Position numbers and translations under genes: made by a program. A model generated the notes under the pieces. The model was not told where the DNA came from. It made no database searches and saw only the letters and a list, made by a program, of their open reading frames with translations. Positions 1-6,840 of a stretch of DNA of 11,308 nucleotides are shown in pieces. Position 1 is the first letter of the stretch, and each line of letters starts with the position of its first letter. The stretch is from Alphaproteobacteria bacterium (GTDB lineage: Bacteria; Pseudomonadota; Alphaproteobacteria; JAJFFI01), in contig JAJFFI010000306.1 in the NCBI GenBank assembly GCA_021776755.1, positions 1-11,308 on the forward strand, read 5' to 3'.

Positions 1-224
1 CGATGGGCGTCTATCTCGGCGCCTCGACCAAGATCGTCGACCGCGCCACCGGCGAAGTGCACTACGGCCGGGTGCCGTCCTATTCGGTCGTTGTCTCCGG
101 CACCATGCCTCCCAAGGAAGGGGCGGACAAGGGGGGGCCGAGCCTCTACTGCGCCGTGATCGTCAAGCGCGTCGACGAGCGTACACGCTCGAAAACCTCG
201 ATCAACGAACTGCTGCGGGACTGA
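1..224 (+). CDS. dapD: DapD C-terminus (tetrahydrodipicolinate N-succinyltransferase), 5' partial
   Basis: This is the last 73-74 codons of the enzyme that transfers succinyl from succinyl-CoA to tetrahydrodipicolinate in the succinylase branch of diaminopimelate and lysine synthesis, in the cytoplasm. The visible part contains the end of the left-handed beta-helix and the C-terminal tail: the [20 protein letters not shown] stretch, then [15 protein letters not shown] and [10 protein letters not shown], all characteristic of proteobacterial DapD. The reading frame enters at the window edge, and the ATG at position 3 is an internal methionine, not the start. The TGA stop lies 8 bp before the dapE start, so the two genes are very probably cotranscribed and perhaps translationally coupled. 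The acyl-CoA and substrate-binding core lies outside the window. Confidence 0.95.
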   Translation, partial: MGVYLGASTKIVDRATGEVHYGRVPSYSVVVSGTMPPKEGADKGGPSLYCAVIVKRVDERTRSKTSINELLRD

Positions 225-232
225 TCCAACCA

Positions 233-1414
233 GTGGCCGCCGCAATCGATCCCGTAGACCTGACCCAGGCGCTGATCCGCTGTCCCAGCGTGACGCCGGC
301 TGATGAGGGCGCGCTCGACGTGCTGCAGCGGGCGCTCGAGGGGCTCGGGTTCGTCTGTCACCGGTTGCCCTTCGGCGAGGGCGCGGGCGGCATCGATGAC
401 GGAACCGACCGGGTCGACAATCTTTATGCCCGGCTCGGGACGGGCCAGCCGAATTTCTGCTTTGCCGGCCACACCGACGTCGTGCCGCCGGGCGATCTCG
501 AGGCGTGGCGGAGCGATCCCTTCGCGGCCGACGTGCAGGACGGTGAACTGATCGGGCGCGGCGCGTCCGACATGAAGGGGGCGATCGCGGCTTTCGTCGC
601 GGCCGTGGCCGGTTTCGTCGCCGGGCGCGGGACGGATTTCGGCGGCTCGATCAGCCTCCTGATCACCGGCGACGAGGAAGGCATCGCGCTCAACGGCACA
701 AAACGCGTGCTCGACTGGATGCGCGAGAACAGCGAGACGATCGACCACTGCGTCGTCGGCGAGCCGACCAACCCCGAGACGATGGGCCAGATGGTCAAGG
801 TCGGGCGGCGCGGCAGCCTGAACTTTACGCTCGATGTGACGGGCGTCGGCGGACACGTCGCCTATCCGCATCTGGCGGCGAACCCGGCGCATGCGCTGGC
901 GGCGATGCTCACCGCCCTGACCGCCGAGCCGATCGACGAGGGCAGCGAGCATTTCCAGGCCTCAAGCCTGCAGATCACCTCGATCACGATGGACAACCCC
1001 GCGACCAACGTCATTCCCGACAAGGCGCGGGCGGTGTTCAACGTGCGCTTCAACGACCTCCACTCGGGCGCGGACATTATCGCCTGGGTCACGGATCGGC
1101 TCGAGAGCGCGGCCGGGAAATTCGAATTCAAACTCTCGCACCACATCAGCGGCGAGTCCTTCCTCACGCCGCCGGGGCGATTGAGCGAACTCCTGACGTC
1201 GGCGATCGAGGCCGAGCTTGGGGCGACGCCCGAGCTGTCGACCTCCGGCGGCACGTCGGATGCGCGCTTCATCAAGGACCACTGCCCGGTCGCGGAGTTC
1301 GGGCTCGTCGGGCTCACCATGCACAAGATCGACGAACGCGTGGCGGTGGCTGACATCGAGGCGCTGACGCGGGTTTATACCCGCGTGCTTACAGGGTACT
1401 TTAAGGTCGACTGA
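233..1414 (+). CDS. dapE: Succinyl-diaminopimelate desuccinylase
   Basis: This is a cytoplasmic dinuclear zinc amidohydrolase of the M20 family. It hydrolyses N-succinyl-L,L-diaminopimelate to L,L-diaminopimelate and succinate. The protein is 393 aa, close to the usual 375-390. Metal ligands and catalytic residues are all visible: His80 in [12 protein letters not shown], Asp113 in GRGASDMKG, catalytic Glu148 with ligand Glu149 in TGDEEG, Glu177 in VVGEPT, and His364 in [10 protein letters not shown]. The lid/dimerisation domain (about 190-305) contains [10 protein letters not shown] and the [15 protein letters not shown] stretch. The start is GTG at 233, only 8 bp after the dapD stop. The Shine-Dalgarno sequence is weak, which fits translational coupling to dapD. 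The next in-frame start would remove conserved N-terminal sequence ([12 protein letters not shown]), so GTG is preferred. Confidence 0.97.
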   Translation: MAAAIDPVDLTQALIRCPSVTPADEGALDVLQRALEGLGFVCHRLPFGEGAGGIDDGTDRVDNLYARLGTGQPNFCFAGHTDVVPPGDLEAWRSDPFAADVQDGELIGRGASDMKGAIAAFVAAVAGFVAGRGTDFGGSISLLITGDEEGIALNGTKRVLDWMRENSETIDHCVVGEPTNPETMGQMVKVGRRGSLNFTLDVTGVGGHVAYPHLAANPAHALAAMLTALTAEPIDEGSEHFQASSLQITSITMDNPATNVIPDKARAVFNVRFNDLHSGADIIAWVTDRLESAAGKFEFKLSHHISGESFLTPPGRLSELLTSAIEAELGATPELSTSGGTSDARFIKDHCPVAEFGLVGLTMHKIDERVAVADIEALTRVYTRVLTGYFKVD

Positions 1415-1445
1415 TCCCCTGACCGAGAGGCCGCACGGCCCCCAC

Positions 1446-2030
1446 ATGCTCGCCCACATCCTCCGCTCCCTGCACGGCGTCTGGCGCCTCGCGATGCTCG
1501 ACGAGCGCGGCATGGACAGCATCGAGAATACCCACGAGGGGTTCTGGCGCTCGTTCCTCGCCGCCGTCGTCCTGCTGCCGGTGTTCTTTCTGCTGATCGC
1601 GATGGAACGGCCGCCGCCGGGCCTCGAGCCGCCGCCGACGTTCCGTCTGATCGCGGTCGAGAGCATCGGCTATATCGTGAAGTGGACCGCGTTTCCGCTC
1701 GCCGCCCTGCCAATGGTCTCGGGGCTGAAGCGGGACGGGCGCTATTTCGGGTTCATTGCCGCGCTGAACTGGGCGCAAGTGATCGAGATGATCCCCGGCC
1801 TGATCCTGATCGCGCTGACCCACACCGTGCTGCCGGAGAGTGCGGCCGGCACGGCGCAGTTCGCGCTGCTCGCGGCCTTCCTCATGTACGAGTGGTACAT
1901 CACCAAGATCAGCCTCGATATTTCCGGACTGGCGGCAGCGGGGCTCACCTTCGTGAGCTTCGCAATCTGGCTCTTCCTGATGAGCTCGATCCAGATGTTG
2001 CTCTACAGCGCACAGCTCCCGCCGAACTGA
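1446..2030 (+). CDS. Conserved polytopic membrane protein of unknown function
   Basis: This 194-residue protein lies 31 bp after dapE on the same strand, so it is likely the third gene of the dapD-dapE transcript. An amphipathic N-terminus with several Arg/Glu residues and a DSIENTHEGFWRSF stretch leads into about five hydrophobic segments: roughly residues 34-53, 68-91, 100-124, 136-153 and 157-180. A proline-rich loop (PPPGLEPPP, about 56-64) joins the first two. There is no cleavable signal peptide and no catalytic motif I recognise. The start ATG at 1446 has only a poor, distant purine tract (GAGAGG), but the sequence downstream looks like a true N-terminus. It resembles uncharacterised alphaproteobacterial membrane proteins found beside dapE. 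No function can be assigned; transport or envelope roles are guesses. Confidence 0.8.
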   Translation: MLAHILRSLHGVWRLAMLDERGMDSIENTHEGFWRSFLAAVVLLPVFFLLIAMERPPPGLEPPPTFRLIAVESIGYIVKWTAFPLAALPMVSGLKRDGRYFGFIAALNWAQVIEMIPGLILIALTHTVLPESAAGTAQFALLAAFLMYEWYITKISLDISGLAAAGLTFVSFAIWLFLMSSIQMLLYSAQLPPN

Positions 2031-2034
2031 AGTT

Positions 2035-2760
2035 CTAGTCGTGCATCCAGGTGTCCCGGTCGGTCATCGAGACCAGCGGGCGGAAGGCGCGCGGGTCGTC
2101 GTCAAAGCGCACGTCCCGGTGGCGGTTGTCGAGGACGGCCGTGCGCCCGCGCATGAAGACGGCCAGCACGGCGTGAACCTCCCTTGTGTCTTCGAGGCGG
2201 CCGATCACGAGACGGAGCCGCTCGCTGTTGACGCCAAGCCAGCGGAGCGAGCGGTGCTTGGCAATGACGTAATCCTCGCAGTCGCCGCCACCCGAAAAGA
2301 ACTGGGTCGGACAGGCCCAATGGTCCGGGCCGCCGTAACGCTCGCTGTCGGAAACGAAGGGGATCTGGTTGACGAAATTGTTGACGGCGACGAGCTGGGT
2401 CCAGCGTTCGACACGGCGATAGCGTTTGAGCACTTCCATCCACTGCCACATCCGGAAATCACCGAGCGAGCGGGTGGTGAGTTGCGGCTTCTGGCCAATA
2501 TCCTCGGGCTCGCCACAGAGGCTCGATTGCAGCGCACCGGCATTGGGATAGTCACGAAAGATCGTGCCGATGCGCCGTCCGGCGACGCCGAAGACCGGCG
2601 GGATCGGGTTGAGCGGGCCCGCGAGTTCGTCCTTTGCACTGGCAATCACCGGCGCCGGGAGCACGGCGCTCGCCACCGCTCCGGCCGCAGCACCCAGAAA
2701 GGCGCGCCGCCCCATCGCACCGGACCGGTTGGTGATTTTCTGCGTTGTCCTGGTCTGCAC
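2035..2760 (-). CDS. Exported transglutaminase-like cysteine peptidase (BTLCP / LapG-type, C93)
   Basis: This 241-residue protein of the bacterial transglutaminase-like cysteine proteinase family has a complete Cys-His-Asp triad: Cys161 in SGGGDCEDYVIAKHRSLRWLG, His196 in REVHAVLAVF and Asp211 in AVLDNRH. The N-terminus is a Tat-like signal: MGRRAFLG (Arg18, Arg19), then an Ala/Val-rich core ending in VIASA (cleavage after about residue 42), so the enzyme is probably periplasmic. I chose the GTG at 2760 because a clear GAGGAG lies 6 nt upstream; an in-frame GTG at 2778 lacks this, and an ATG at 2715 would leave an almost bare twin-arginine start. The best known family member, LapG, releases large surface adhesins under cyclic-di-GMP control. 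No LapD partner or RTX adhesin lies in the window, so the substrate is unknown. Its stop is 4 bp from that of the convergent membrane-protein gene. Confidence 0.85.
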   Translation of the reverse strand: MQTRTTQKITNRSGAMGRRAFLGAAAGAVASAVLPAPVIASAKDELAGPLNPIPPVFGVAGRRIGTIFRDYPNAGALQSSLCGEPEDIGQKPQLTTRSLGDFRMWQWMEVLKRYRRVERWTQLVAVNNFVNQIPFVSDSERYGGPDHWACPTQFFSGGGDCEDYVIAKHRSLRWLGVNSERLRLVIGRLEDTREVHAVLAVFMRGRTAVLDNRHRDVRFDDDPRAFRPLVSMTDRDTWMHD

Positions 2761-2778
2761 CCGCGTCTCCTCTCGCAC
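2761..2778 (-). promoter_or_regulatory. Shine-Dalgarno deciding the BTLCP start
   Basis: Read on the minus strand, this 18-nt leader contains GAGGAGA, placed 6 nt before the GTG at 2760. This spacing is ideal, whereas the purine tract lies inside the coding region if translation began at the GTG at 2778. It therefore supports the shorter protein with an 18-residue n-region in its Tat-type signal. Confidence 0.6.
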
Positions 2779-2855
2779 GTCTCCGCACGAAAAAACGCAA
2801 GCGCCGTGCCAGTTCCCGGAGTCAGGGACTCCAAGGGCTTAGACGAAACACGGGC

Positions 2856-2881
2856 CCCGGCGGCGGGCAGAAGCTGCCGGG
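2856..2881 (-). terminator. Possible intrinsic terminator after the secreted repeat gene
   Basis: CCCGGCGGC (2856-2864) pairs with GCTGCCGGG (2873-2881) around an 8-nt loop; one position is G-T, which becomes a C-A mismatch in the minus-strand RNA. In the minus direction the stem is followed within a few bases by GTGTTTCGTCT, a short and interrupted U-rich run. It lies between the stop of the repeat-protein gene (2925) and the peptidase start (2760), where the long minus-strand operon could end. The U tract is poor, so it may be only a GC-rich hairpin or attenuator. Confidence 0.3.
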
Positions 2882-2924
2882 AGGGTCGCCTGACCGGGCC
2901 AAGCTTGCCGGGTTCGGACCGGCC

Positions 2925-3242
2925 TCAACTCGCGCCGGGAAAAGAGGTCACGTACTGGATCTTGATGTCGGGAAACGAGGTCACGAACTGCACCTTGAAG
3001 TCCGGGAAGGAGCTGACGAATTGCCATTTCCCGCATTTGTCGGGAAACGAGCCGACCTTCTGGACCTTGAGGTCGGGAAAGGAACTGACGACCTGAACCT
3101 TGAGGTCCGGGAAGGACTTCACGACCTGGACCTTGCCGTAGAGCGGGATGTCCTTGTAGGTGCAGACGCCGCCGACCTTTCCGGCGCTGGCCGGATAGAT
3201 GACGGCGAAGACGAGGGCGATGGCGGGAATGAAATGGCGCAT
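2925..3242 (-). CDS. Secreted 11-residue-repeat protein, DUF6150 / septoil-knot-like
   Basis: This small 105-residue protein has a Sec signal peptide (MRHFIPAIALVFAVIYPASA, cleavage after residue 20), so it is probably periplasmic or secreted at about 85 residues. The mature part has six copies of an 11-residue unit, K-[VIW]-Q-x-V-x-S-F-P-D/G-[LFI], at 37-47, 48-58, 59-68, 72-82, 83-93 and 94-103. A three-residue insertion (KCG, 69-71) breaks the register in the middle, and the fourth unit begins K-W. Cys27 and Cys70 could form a disulfide. The alternating beta pattern, central Trp and final Pro-Gly recall DUF6150 (septoil 7(1) knot) proteins, where the unit usually reads like K-V-[YF]-V-x-x-x-x-S-x-A-D. 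That assignment is from memory and tentative. The ATG at 3242 follows a perfect AGGAGG with 6-nt spacing, 29 bp after the truA stop. An upstream extension to 3380 lacks both signal sequence and ribosome site. Confidence 0.8.
   Translation of the reverse strand: MRHFIPAIALVFAVIYPASAGKVGGVCTYKDIPLYGKVQVVKSFPDLKVQVVSSFPDLKVQKVGSFPDKCGKWQFVSSFPDFKVQFVTSFPDIKIQYVTSFPGAS
2934..3134 (-). repeat. Six imperfect 33-bp coding repeats
   Basis: The DNA behind the six 11-codon units repeats with a 33-bp period, with one 9-bp insertion before the fourth unit. Copies are recognisable on the plus strand as variants of GACCTTGAGGTCSGGGAARG. They have diverged mostly at third codon positions and at the variable residues, indicating old internal duplication kept in frame by selection on the protein rather than recent slippage. 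Confidence 0.8.
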
Positions 3243-3248
3243 GGCGAT

Positions 3249-3254
3249 CCTCCT
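3249..3254 (-). promoter_or_regulatory. Consensus Shine-Dalgarno AGGAGG of the repeat protein
   Basis: A perfect AGGAGG on the minus strand lies 6 nt before the ATG at 3242. It is the strongest ribosome binding site in the window; most neighbouring operon genes have weak sites. It fixes the start and suggests the secreted protein is translated independently and at a high rate. Confidence 0.8.
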
Positions 3255-3271
3255 GATCAGGTGCGGGACGA

Positions 3272-4030
3272 TTATTCGTAGCCAACTTCGACGAGATAAA
3301 GGCCGTCCGGCGGGGCAGTCGGGCCGGCGGCGGCGCGGTCGCGCGCCGCCAGGGCGTTCGCGAGGTTCTTGCGGGTCCATTTCCCCTCACCCACCTGGCG
3401 CAGACTGCCGACGATGATCCGGACTTGGTTGTGCAGGAAGGAGCGCGCGCCCGCGGTAATGCGGATGTCGTCTCCTTCACGGACGACATCGAGCCGGTCG
3501 AGCGTCTTTTCGGGGGATTTTGACTGACACTGTACCGAGCGAAAGCTCGTGAAATCGTGATGCCCGAGAAGCACCTCTGCCGCGTCCGCCATGGCGTCGG
3601 CATCGAGCGGCACGGCCACCTGCCACGCGCGGCCCGCATCGAGTGCCAGCGGCGCGCGGCGATTGACGATGCGGTAGCAATACCGCCGCCGGATCGCCGA
3701 GAACCGGGCGTGGAAGTCATCGTCCACCGGCACCGCGTCGAGCACCGCTATGGCATGTTCCCGCAGGTGAAAGTTCATCGCATCCCGGACGGTGGCTTCG
3801 GGAGCCTTGCTGCGGTCGGCGGGTACAGATTCGAAATCGACATGAGCGATCTGGCCCGTCGCGTGAACCCCGGCATCGGTGCGGCCCGCGCCCTCGACCA
3901 GCACCCGCGCGCCGCAGAACGCCGCGGCGGCATCTTCGAGGGCAGCCTGCACGGAAGGTCCGTTATCTTGGCGCTGCCAGCCGACAAAGTCCCGCCCGTC
4001 GTATTCGACCGTGAGCTTGAAGCGCGGCAT
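3272..4030 (-). CDS. truA: tRNA pseudouridine(38-40) synthase
   Basis: TruA converts uridines 38, 39 and 40 of the tRNA anticodon stem-loop to pseudouridine in the cytoplasm. The 252-residue length is normal. The N-terminal half opens with [16 protein letters not shown] and carries the catalytic Asp52 in [14 protein letters not shown]. The second half has the conserved [18 protein letters not shown] segment, [10 protein letters not shown], and [20 protein letters not shown] before the C-terminal [11 protein letters not shown]. It begins 7 bp after the stop of the TPR membrane protein and is followed 29 bp later by the secreted repeat gene, so it is embedded in the minus-strand operon. In related genomes truA commonly follows fmt directly; here three genes lie between. 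Confidence 0.97.
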   Translation of the reverse strand: MPRFKLTVEYDGRDFVGWQRQDNGPSVQAALEDAAAAFCGARVLVEGAGRTDAGVHATGQIAHVDFESVPADRSKAPEATVRDAMNFHLREHAIAVLDAVPVDDDFHARFSAIRRRYCYRIVNRRAPLALDAGRAWQVAVPLDADAMADAAEVLLGHHDFTSFRSVQCQSKSPEKTLDRLDVVREGDDIRITAGARSFLHNQVRIIVGSLRQVGEGKWTRKNLANALAARDRAAAGPTAPPDGLYLVEVGYE

Positions 4031-4037
4031 CAGCGGG

Positions 4038-4970
4038 TCAAAACCCCGGCTTGAGCGAGACCTGCTCGATCTCTTTCTTGATCTGCTGCTGGAAGATCGC
4101 GGGCCCGACCCAGGTGTAGGCGACCAGCGCGAGCCACACCCAGTTGATGAGCCCGGCCGCGAGCGTGCTGCCGCCGTCCTGTGCCGCGACCGCCGCGATG
4201 CGGTAGAGCAGGAAGGCCACGAGCAGCACGATCACCGCCCGGGTCTGGCCGAGCTTTTCCATGAACGCATGATAGCGCCACCAGAGGCCGAGCACCGGAT
4301 TGCTGCGCGCCTTCACCGCGGACAGAAGATGGATCGCGCCGAGGTCATGAGGGTCGTCGGCCAGCACCGCGCGGGCATGCTCGCGCGCCGCCTCGGTCTC
4401 GCCGGCATCGAGCAGAAGGCGCCCCATCAGCACGAGCGCATCGGCATGTTGCGGTTGGGCGGAGAGCGCTTCGCGGGCCTTTTCCAAGGCCTCGGCCGCG
4501 CGGTCCCGGCGGCGCAGAAGATCGCCATAGGCCGCGAGCGCATCCGGGTTCTGGCCGTCGAGCGCGAGTGCCTTCAGGTAATACTCCTCGAGCCGGTCGT
4601 TGGTGCCGCGCGCGAAATCGATACTGGCGAGCAGCAGGTAGCTGTCGGGGTTCTCGGGTTCGAGCTCCAGCAGGATCTCAGCATGCGCGAGCGCTTCCGA
4701 GAAGTTGCGTTTGGCGACAGAGGCACCCGCGGCCGCCCGGTGCGCAACCGGCGACTCGGGTGCAAGCGCCAGCGCAATCCCGGCCTCGTGGGCTGCCGCA
4801 TGAACCCGGCGCTGGTTGAGCAGCAGTATGGACAGGAACGCATGGCCCTCGGCCATCTCGGGATCGGCGCCGAGCGCTCTTTGCAGCGCCTCGATCGCGC
4901 CCGGCGTATTGCCGGCCTGGGCGAGCGACCAGGCTTCATCGAAATGGCGGGCGGCGGTGCGGTCGTCCAT
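4038..4970 (-). CDS. TPR protein with C-terminal membrane anchor, unknown function
   Basis: This 310-residue protein has about six tetratricopeptide helical pairs in residues 5-215, with recurring patterns such as [62 protein letters not shown] and [21 protein letters not shown]. Two hydrophobic helices follow at about 244-262 and 271-294, then a charged tail ([17 protein letters not shown]). No signal peptide is visible, so the TPR domain probably faces the cytoplasm with the tail hairpin in the membrane. The ATG lies 3 bp after the stop of the upstream membrane-protein gene and the stop is 7 bp before truA. TPR domains are scaffolds for protein contacts; a natural partner is the AAA+ ATPase two genes upstream, but this is inferred from gene order only. 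Confidence 0.85.
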   Translation of the reverse strand: MDDRTAARHFDEAWSLAQAGNTPGAIEALQRALGADPEMAEGHAFLSILLLNQRRVHAAAHEAGIALALAPESPVAHRAAAGASVAKRNFSEALAHAEILLELEPENPDSYLLLASIDFARGTNDRLEEYYLKALALDGQNPDALAAYGDLLRRRDRAAEALEKAREALSAQPQHADALVLMGRLLLDAGETEAAREHARAVLADDPHDLGAIHLLSAVKARSNPVLGLWWRYHAFMEKLGQTRAVIVLLVAFLLYRIAAVAAQDGGSTLAAGLINWVWLALVAYTWVGPAIFQQQIKKEIEQVSLKPGF

Positions 4971-4973
4971 GGC

Positions 4974-5450
4974 TCAGGACAGCGTCAGCAGGAGGATGAG
5001 GTTTTCCGGCAGCAGATCGAGCACGTGTTCGCGCAAGAAAAAGCCTGCGATCACCACGACAATGCCGGGGCGCACGAGGCCGCCGTAGTATTCGTAGATC
5101 CCGAAACTGCCCGCCTGGATGAGATAGATGTAATAGCCGATGCCGATCTTCCAGACCGGCAGGATCAGAATCGCGTATTTGATCGACGTGCGGTCGAGAT
5201 ACCCGGCCTCGAACGCGAGGAACAGCCCAAACGCAAGAGCCGCCGTGCCGGCAATACCCAACACAACAAGACTGGTTTCCTTGAAACGGGTCGGGCTGCC
5301 GAGGGCGAAGGCGTTGAGGATGAACCAGGGCCAGGCGAGCCAGCCGCCGGCGAGCATGAGCCCGAGCAGCGGCCAGAGCGGGTTGACCGTGAGATGGCCG
5401 AGCGCACCCGGCGCAGGTTCGTCGATGATGCGGTAGACGCCGTCAGCCAT
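4974..5450 (-). CDS. Small polytopic membrane protein of the AAA+/TPR module
   Basis: This 158-residue protein has about four hydrophobic helices: roughly residues 26-49, 60-80, 91-111 and a shorter one at 126-139. Aromatic-rich loops include WLAWPWFILNAF and GIGYYIYLIQAGSFGIYEYYGG. There is no signal peptide, and no catalytic or nucleotide-binding motif. The layout loosely recalls small Yip1/YIPF-type integral membrane proteins, but I cannot assign a family. It starts 12 bp after the AAA+ gene and its stop is 3 bp from the TPR gene start, so the three are almost certainly cotranscribed. The start at 5450 is the first ATG, and the leader holds only an imperfect AGGGGCG-like ribosome site. Confidence 0.8.
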   Translation of the reverse strand: MADGVYRIIDEPAPGALGHLTVNPLWPLLGLMLAGGWLAWPWFILNAFALGSPTRFKETSLVVLGIAGTAALAFGLFLAFEAGYLDRTSIKYAILILPVWKIGIGYYIYLIQAGSFGIYEYYGGLVRPGIVVVIAGFFLREHVLDLLPENLILLLTLS

Positions 5451-5462
5451 TCCCGCGCGCCC

Positions 5463-6809
5463 CTATTTGCCGTGCTTTGCGAGGAAATCGAGCACGTCGT
5501 CGTACTGCCCGCCCTCGTTGGCATAGCGCGCATAGTTGCGCGCGGTGGTCAGCCATTCGAGCGTCGTGGGCTTCACCTCTTTCAGGGCGCGTTTCAGGAT
5601 CGCGTCGTCGATCGGCACCTCATCGCCCGCTTCAAGCGAAGCCTCGATGGCGAGATCGGCCGCCGTCTCGACGATGTTCTCGAGATCGGCGCCCGAGAAG
5701 CCCGACGTGTGGCCGGCGATCCAGTCGGCGTCGATGGAGGCGGCCAGCGGGCGGCCCCGGAGCAGGATGCCGAGAATTTCGGCGCGCGCCGGGCGGTCGG
5801 GCGGCGGAATGAACTGCACCCGGTCGAAGCGGCCCGGCCGGCGGAAGGCGGGATCGACCGCCCAGGGGACGTTGGTCGCCCCCAGCACCAGGACGCCGGA
5901 ATTGTTCTTCGCAAAGCCGTCCATCTCGGCGAGGAACTGGCTGACGAGTTTGGCCGAGGTCGCTTCGCGATGATGCTGGCGCTTGCCGCCGAGCGCCTCG
6001 ATCTCGTCGAAGAACAGCACGGCGGGAGTGTGGCTGCGGGCGGCCTCGAAGATTGCGTGAAGCTTGCCCTCGGACTCGCCGATGTACATGTCGAGCACGT
6101 CGGCGATCGCAACGTTGAAAAACTGCGCGCCGCATTCGCCGGCCGTCGCGCGGGCGAGCAGCGTCTTGCCGCACCCTGGCGGGCCATAGAGCAGAATACC
6201 GCCACCGATTCGCTTGCGAAACTTTTCAAACAGCGCGGGCTTCTCGAACGGCAGGATGATTTTCTTGCGGATCTGGTCCTTGACTGCAGCAAGCCCTCCG
6301 ACATCGGCAAAGGTCACGGGCTCGGCCTCGGGCGCGGTCAGCCGGTGGACTTCTTCCTCGTCCGTATTGTCGTTCGAGATCACGCGGAGCTTCGGGCGGT
6401 CGCCGCCACCGCCAGCCGGCTCGGCCTCCCGGGCAAAAAGCCGGGCCTTCAGGGATAGGTCCTCGACCGCGGCGTTCATCGACACGGCCCTGGCGTAGGC
6501 TTCGCGGCCCTCGGGTTCGCGGCCGAGATCGAGCAGCGCGCGGGCGCGGAGCATCAGGCTTTCGGGTGTCTCGACCGAGGCAAAATCGAGCGCGGTTTCC
6601 GCCCCGCCCGCTGCAATCAGCGCGCGGGCCGCGGCGTTGCGGTCGTCGTCGTTTGGAAGATCGTCCGGGCCGAGACCGTCGAGCAGCGCCACCGCCTCGC
6701 CCGGCTGGCCGCGGTCCATGAACGCGCGCAGGACGATCATCTTGAGCGCCGTGTTGTCCGGGCTCGCGCCGAGCGCGTCTTTCAGGGATTTCAGGGTGGC
6801 GTCGTCCAT
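5463..6809 (-). CDS. AAA+ ATPase (CDC48/FtsH-like) with TPR-like N-terminal domain
   Basis: A 448-residue classic-clade AAA+ ATPase with a single ATPase module. Residues 1-130 are helical and TPR-like (VLRAFMDRGQPGEAVALLDG, LMLRARALLDLGREPEGREA). A linker of about 131-160 rich in Gly, Asp and Glu follows. The ATPase domain opens with VTFADVGGLAAVKDQI. Walker A is GPPGCGKT (209-216), Walker B VLFFDEIEA with Asp268/Glu269, sensor 1 is Asn313 in GATNVP, and the arginine fingers are Arg324/Arg327 in FRRPGRFDR. Pore loop 1 reads MYIGESEG with aromatic Tyr242, suggesting substrate threading. The lid has SGFSGADLENIVETAA. I see no protease domain. The ATG at 6809 lies 31 bp after the fmt stop; an upstream extension would overlap fmt and lacks conserved sequence. 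It probably remodels a protein or complex with the two membrane partners encoded downstream. Confidence 0.9.
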   Translation of the reverse strand: MDDATLKSLKDALGASPDNTALKMIVLRAFMDRGQPGEAVALLDGLGPDDLPNDDDRNAAARALIAAGGAETALDFASVETPESLMLRARALLDLGREPEGREAYARAVSMNAAVEDLSLKARLFAREAEPAGGGGDRPKLRVISNDNTDEEEVHRLTAPEAEPVTFADVGGLAAVKDQIRKKIILPFEKPALFEKFRKRIGGGILLYGPPGCGKTLLARATAGECGAQFFNVAIADVLDMYIGESEGKLHAIFEAARSHTPAVLFFDEIEALGGKRQHHREATSAKLVSQFLAEMDGFAKNNSGVLVLGATNVPWAVDPAFRRPGRFDRVQFIPPPDRPARAEILGILLRGRPLAASIDADWIAGHTSGFSGADLENIVETAADLAIEASLEAGDEVPIDDAILKRALKEVKPTTLEWLTTARNYARYANEGGQYDDVLDFLAKHGK

Positions 6810-6840
6810 GGCCGCATCGTGTGCCAGCGCCAGAAGGCTG

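Noticed and set aside
2894..2911. CCGG...AAGCTT...CCGG near-palindrome as a terminator
   Set aside because: The arms are out of register by one base around AAGCTT, so only a few pairs form and no T tract follows.
2041..3096. Plus-strand open frame of 351 codons whose end encodes a repeated SGKELT-like unit
   Set aside because: The repeat is the antisense image of the 33-bp coding repeats. The minus strand has the signal peptide, a perfect AGGAGG and the peptidase triad, so the plus frame is the shadow.
2934..3134. Regular repeats that could suggest a CRISPR array
   Set aside because: The units abut without unique spacers, keep an 11-codon reading frame and encode a patterned secreted protein.
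3243..3380. 46-codon N-terminal extension of the secreted repeat protein
   Set aside because: It overlaps the truA 3' end, is Arg/Pro-rich, and would bury both the signal peptide and the AGGAGG site.
3879..6458. Plus-strand open frame of 859 codons antisense to truA, the TPR gene, the membrane gene and the AAA+ gene
   Set aside because: It spans four genes with recognisable motifs on the other strand, its translation is Arg/Glu/Gly-rich without any domain, and long antisense frames are expected in high-GC coding DNA.
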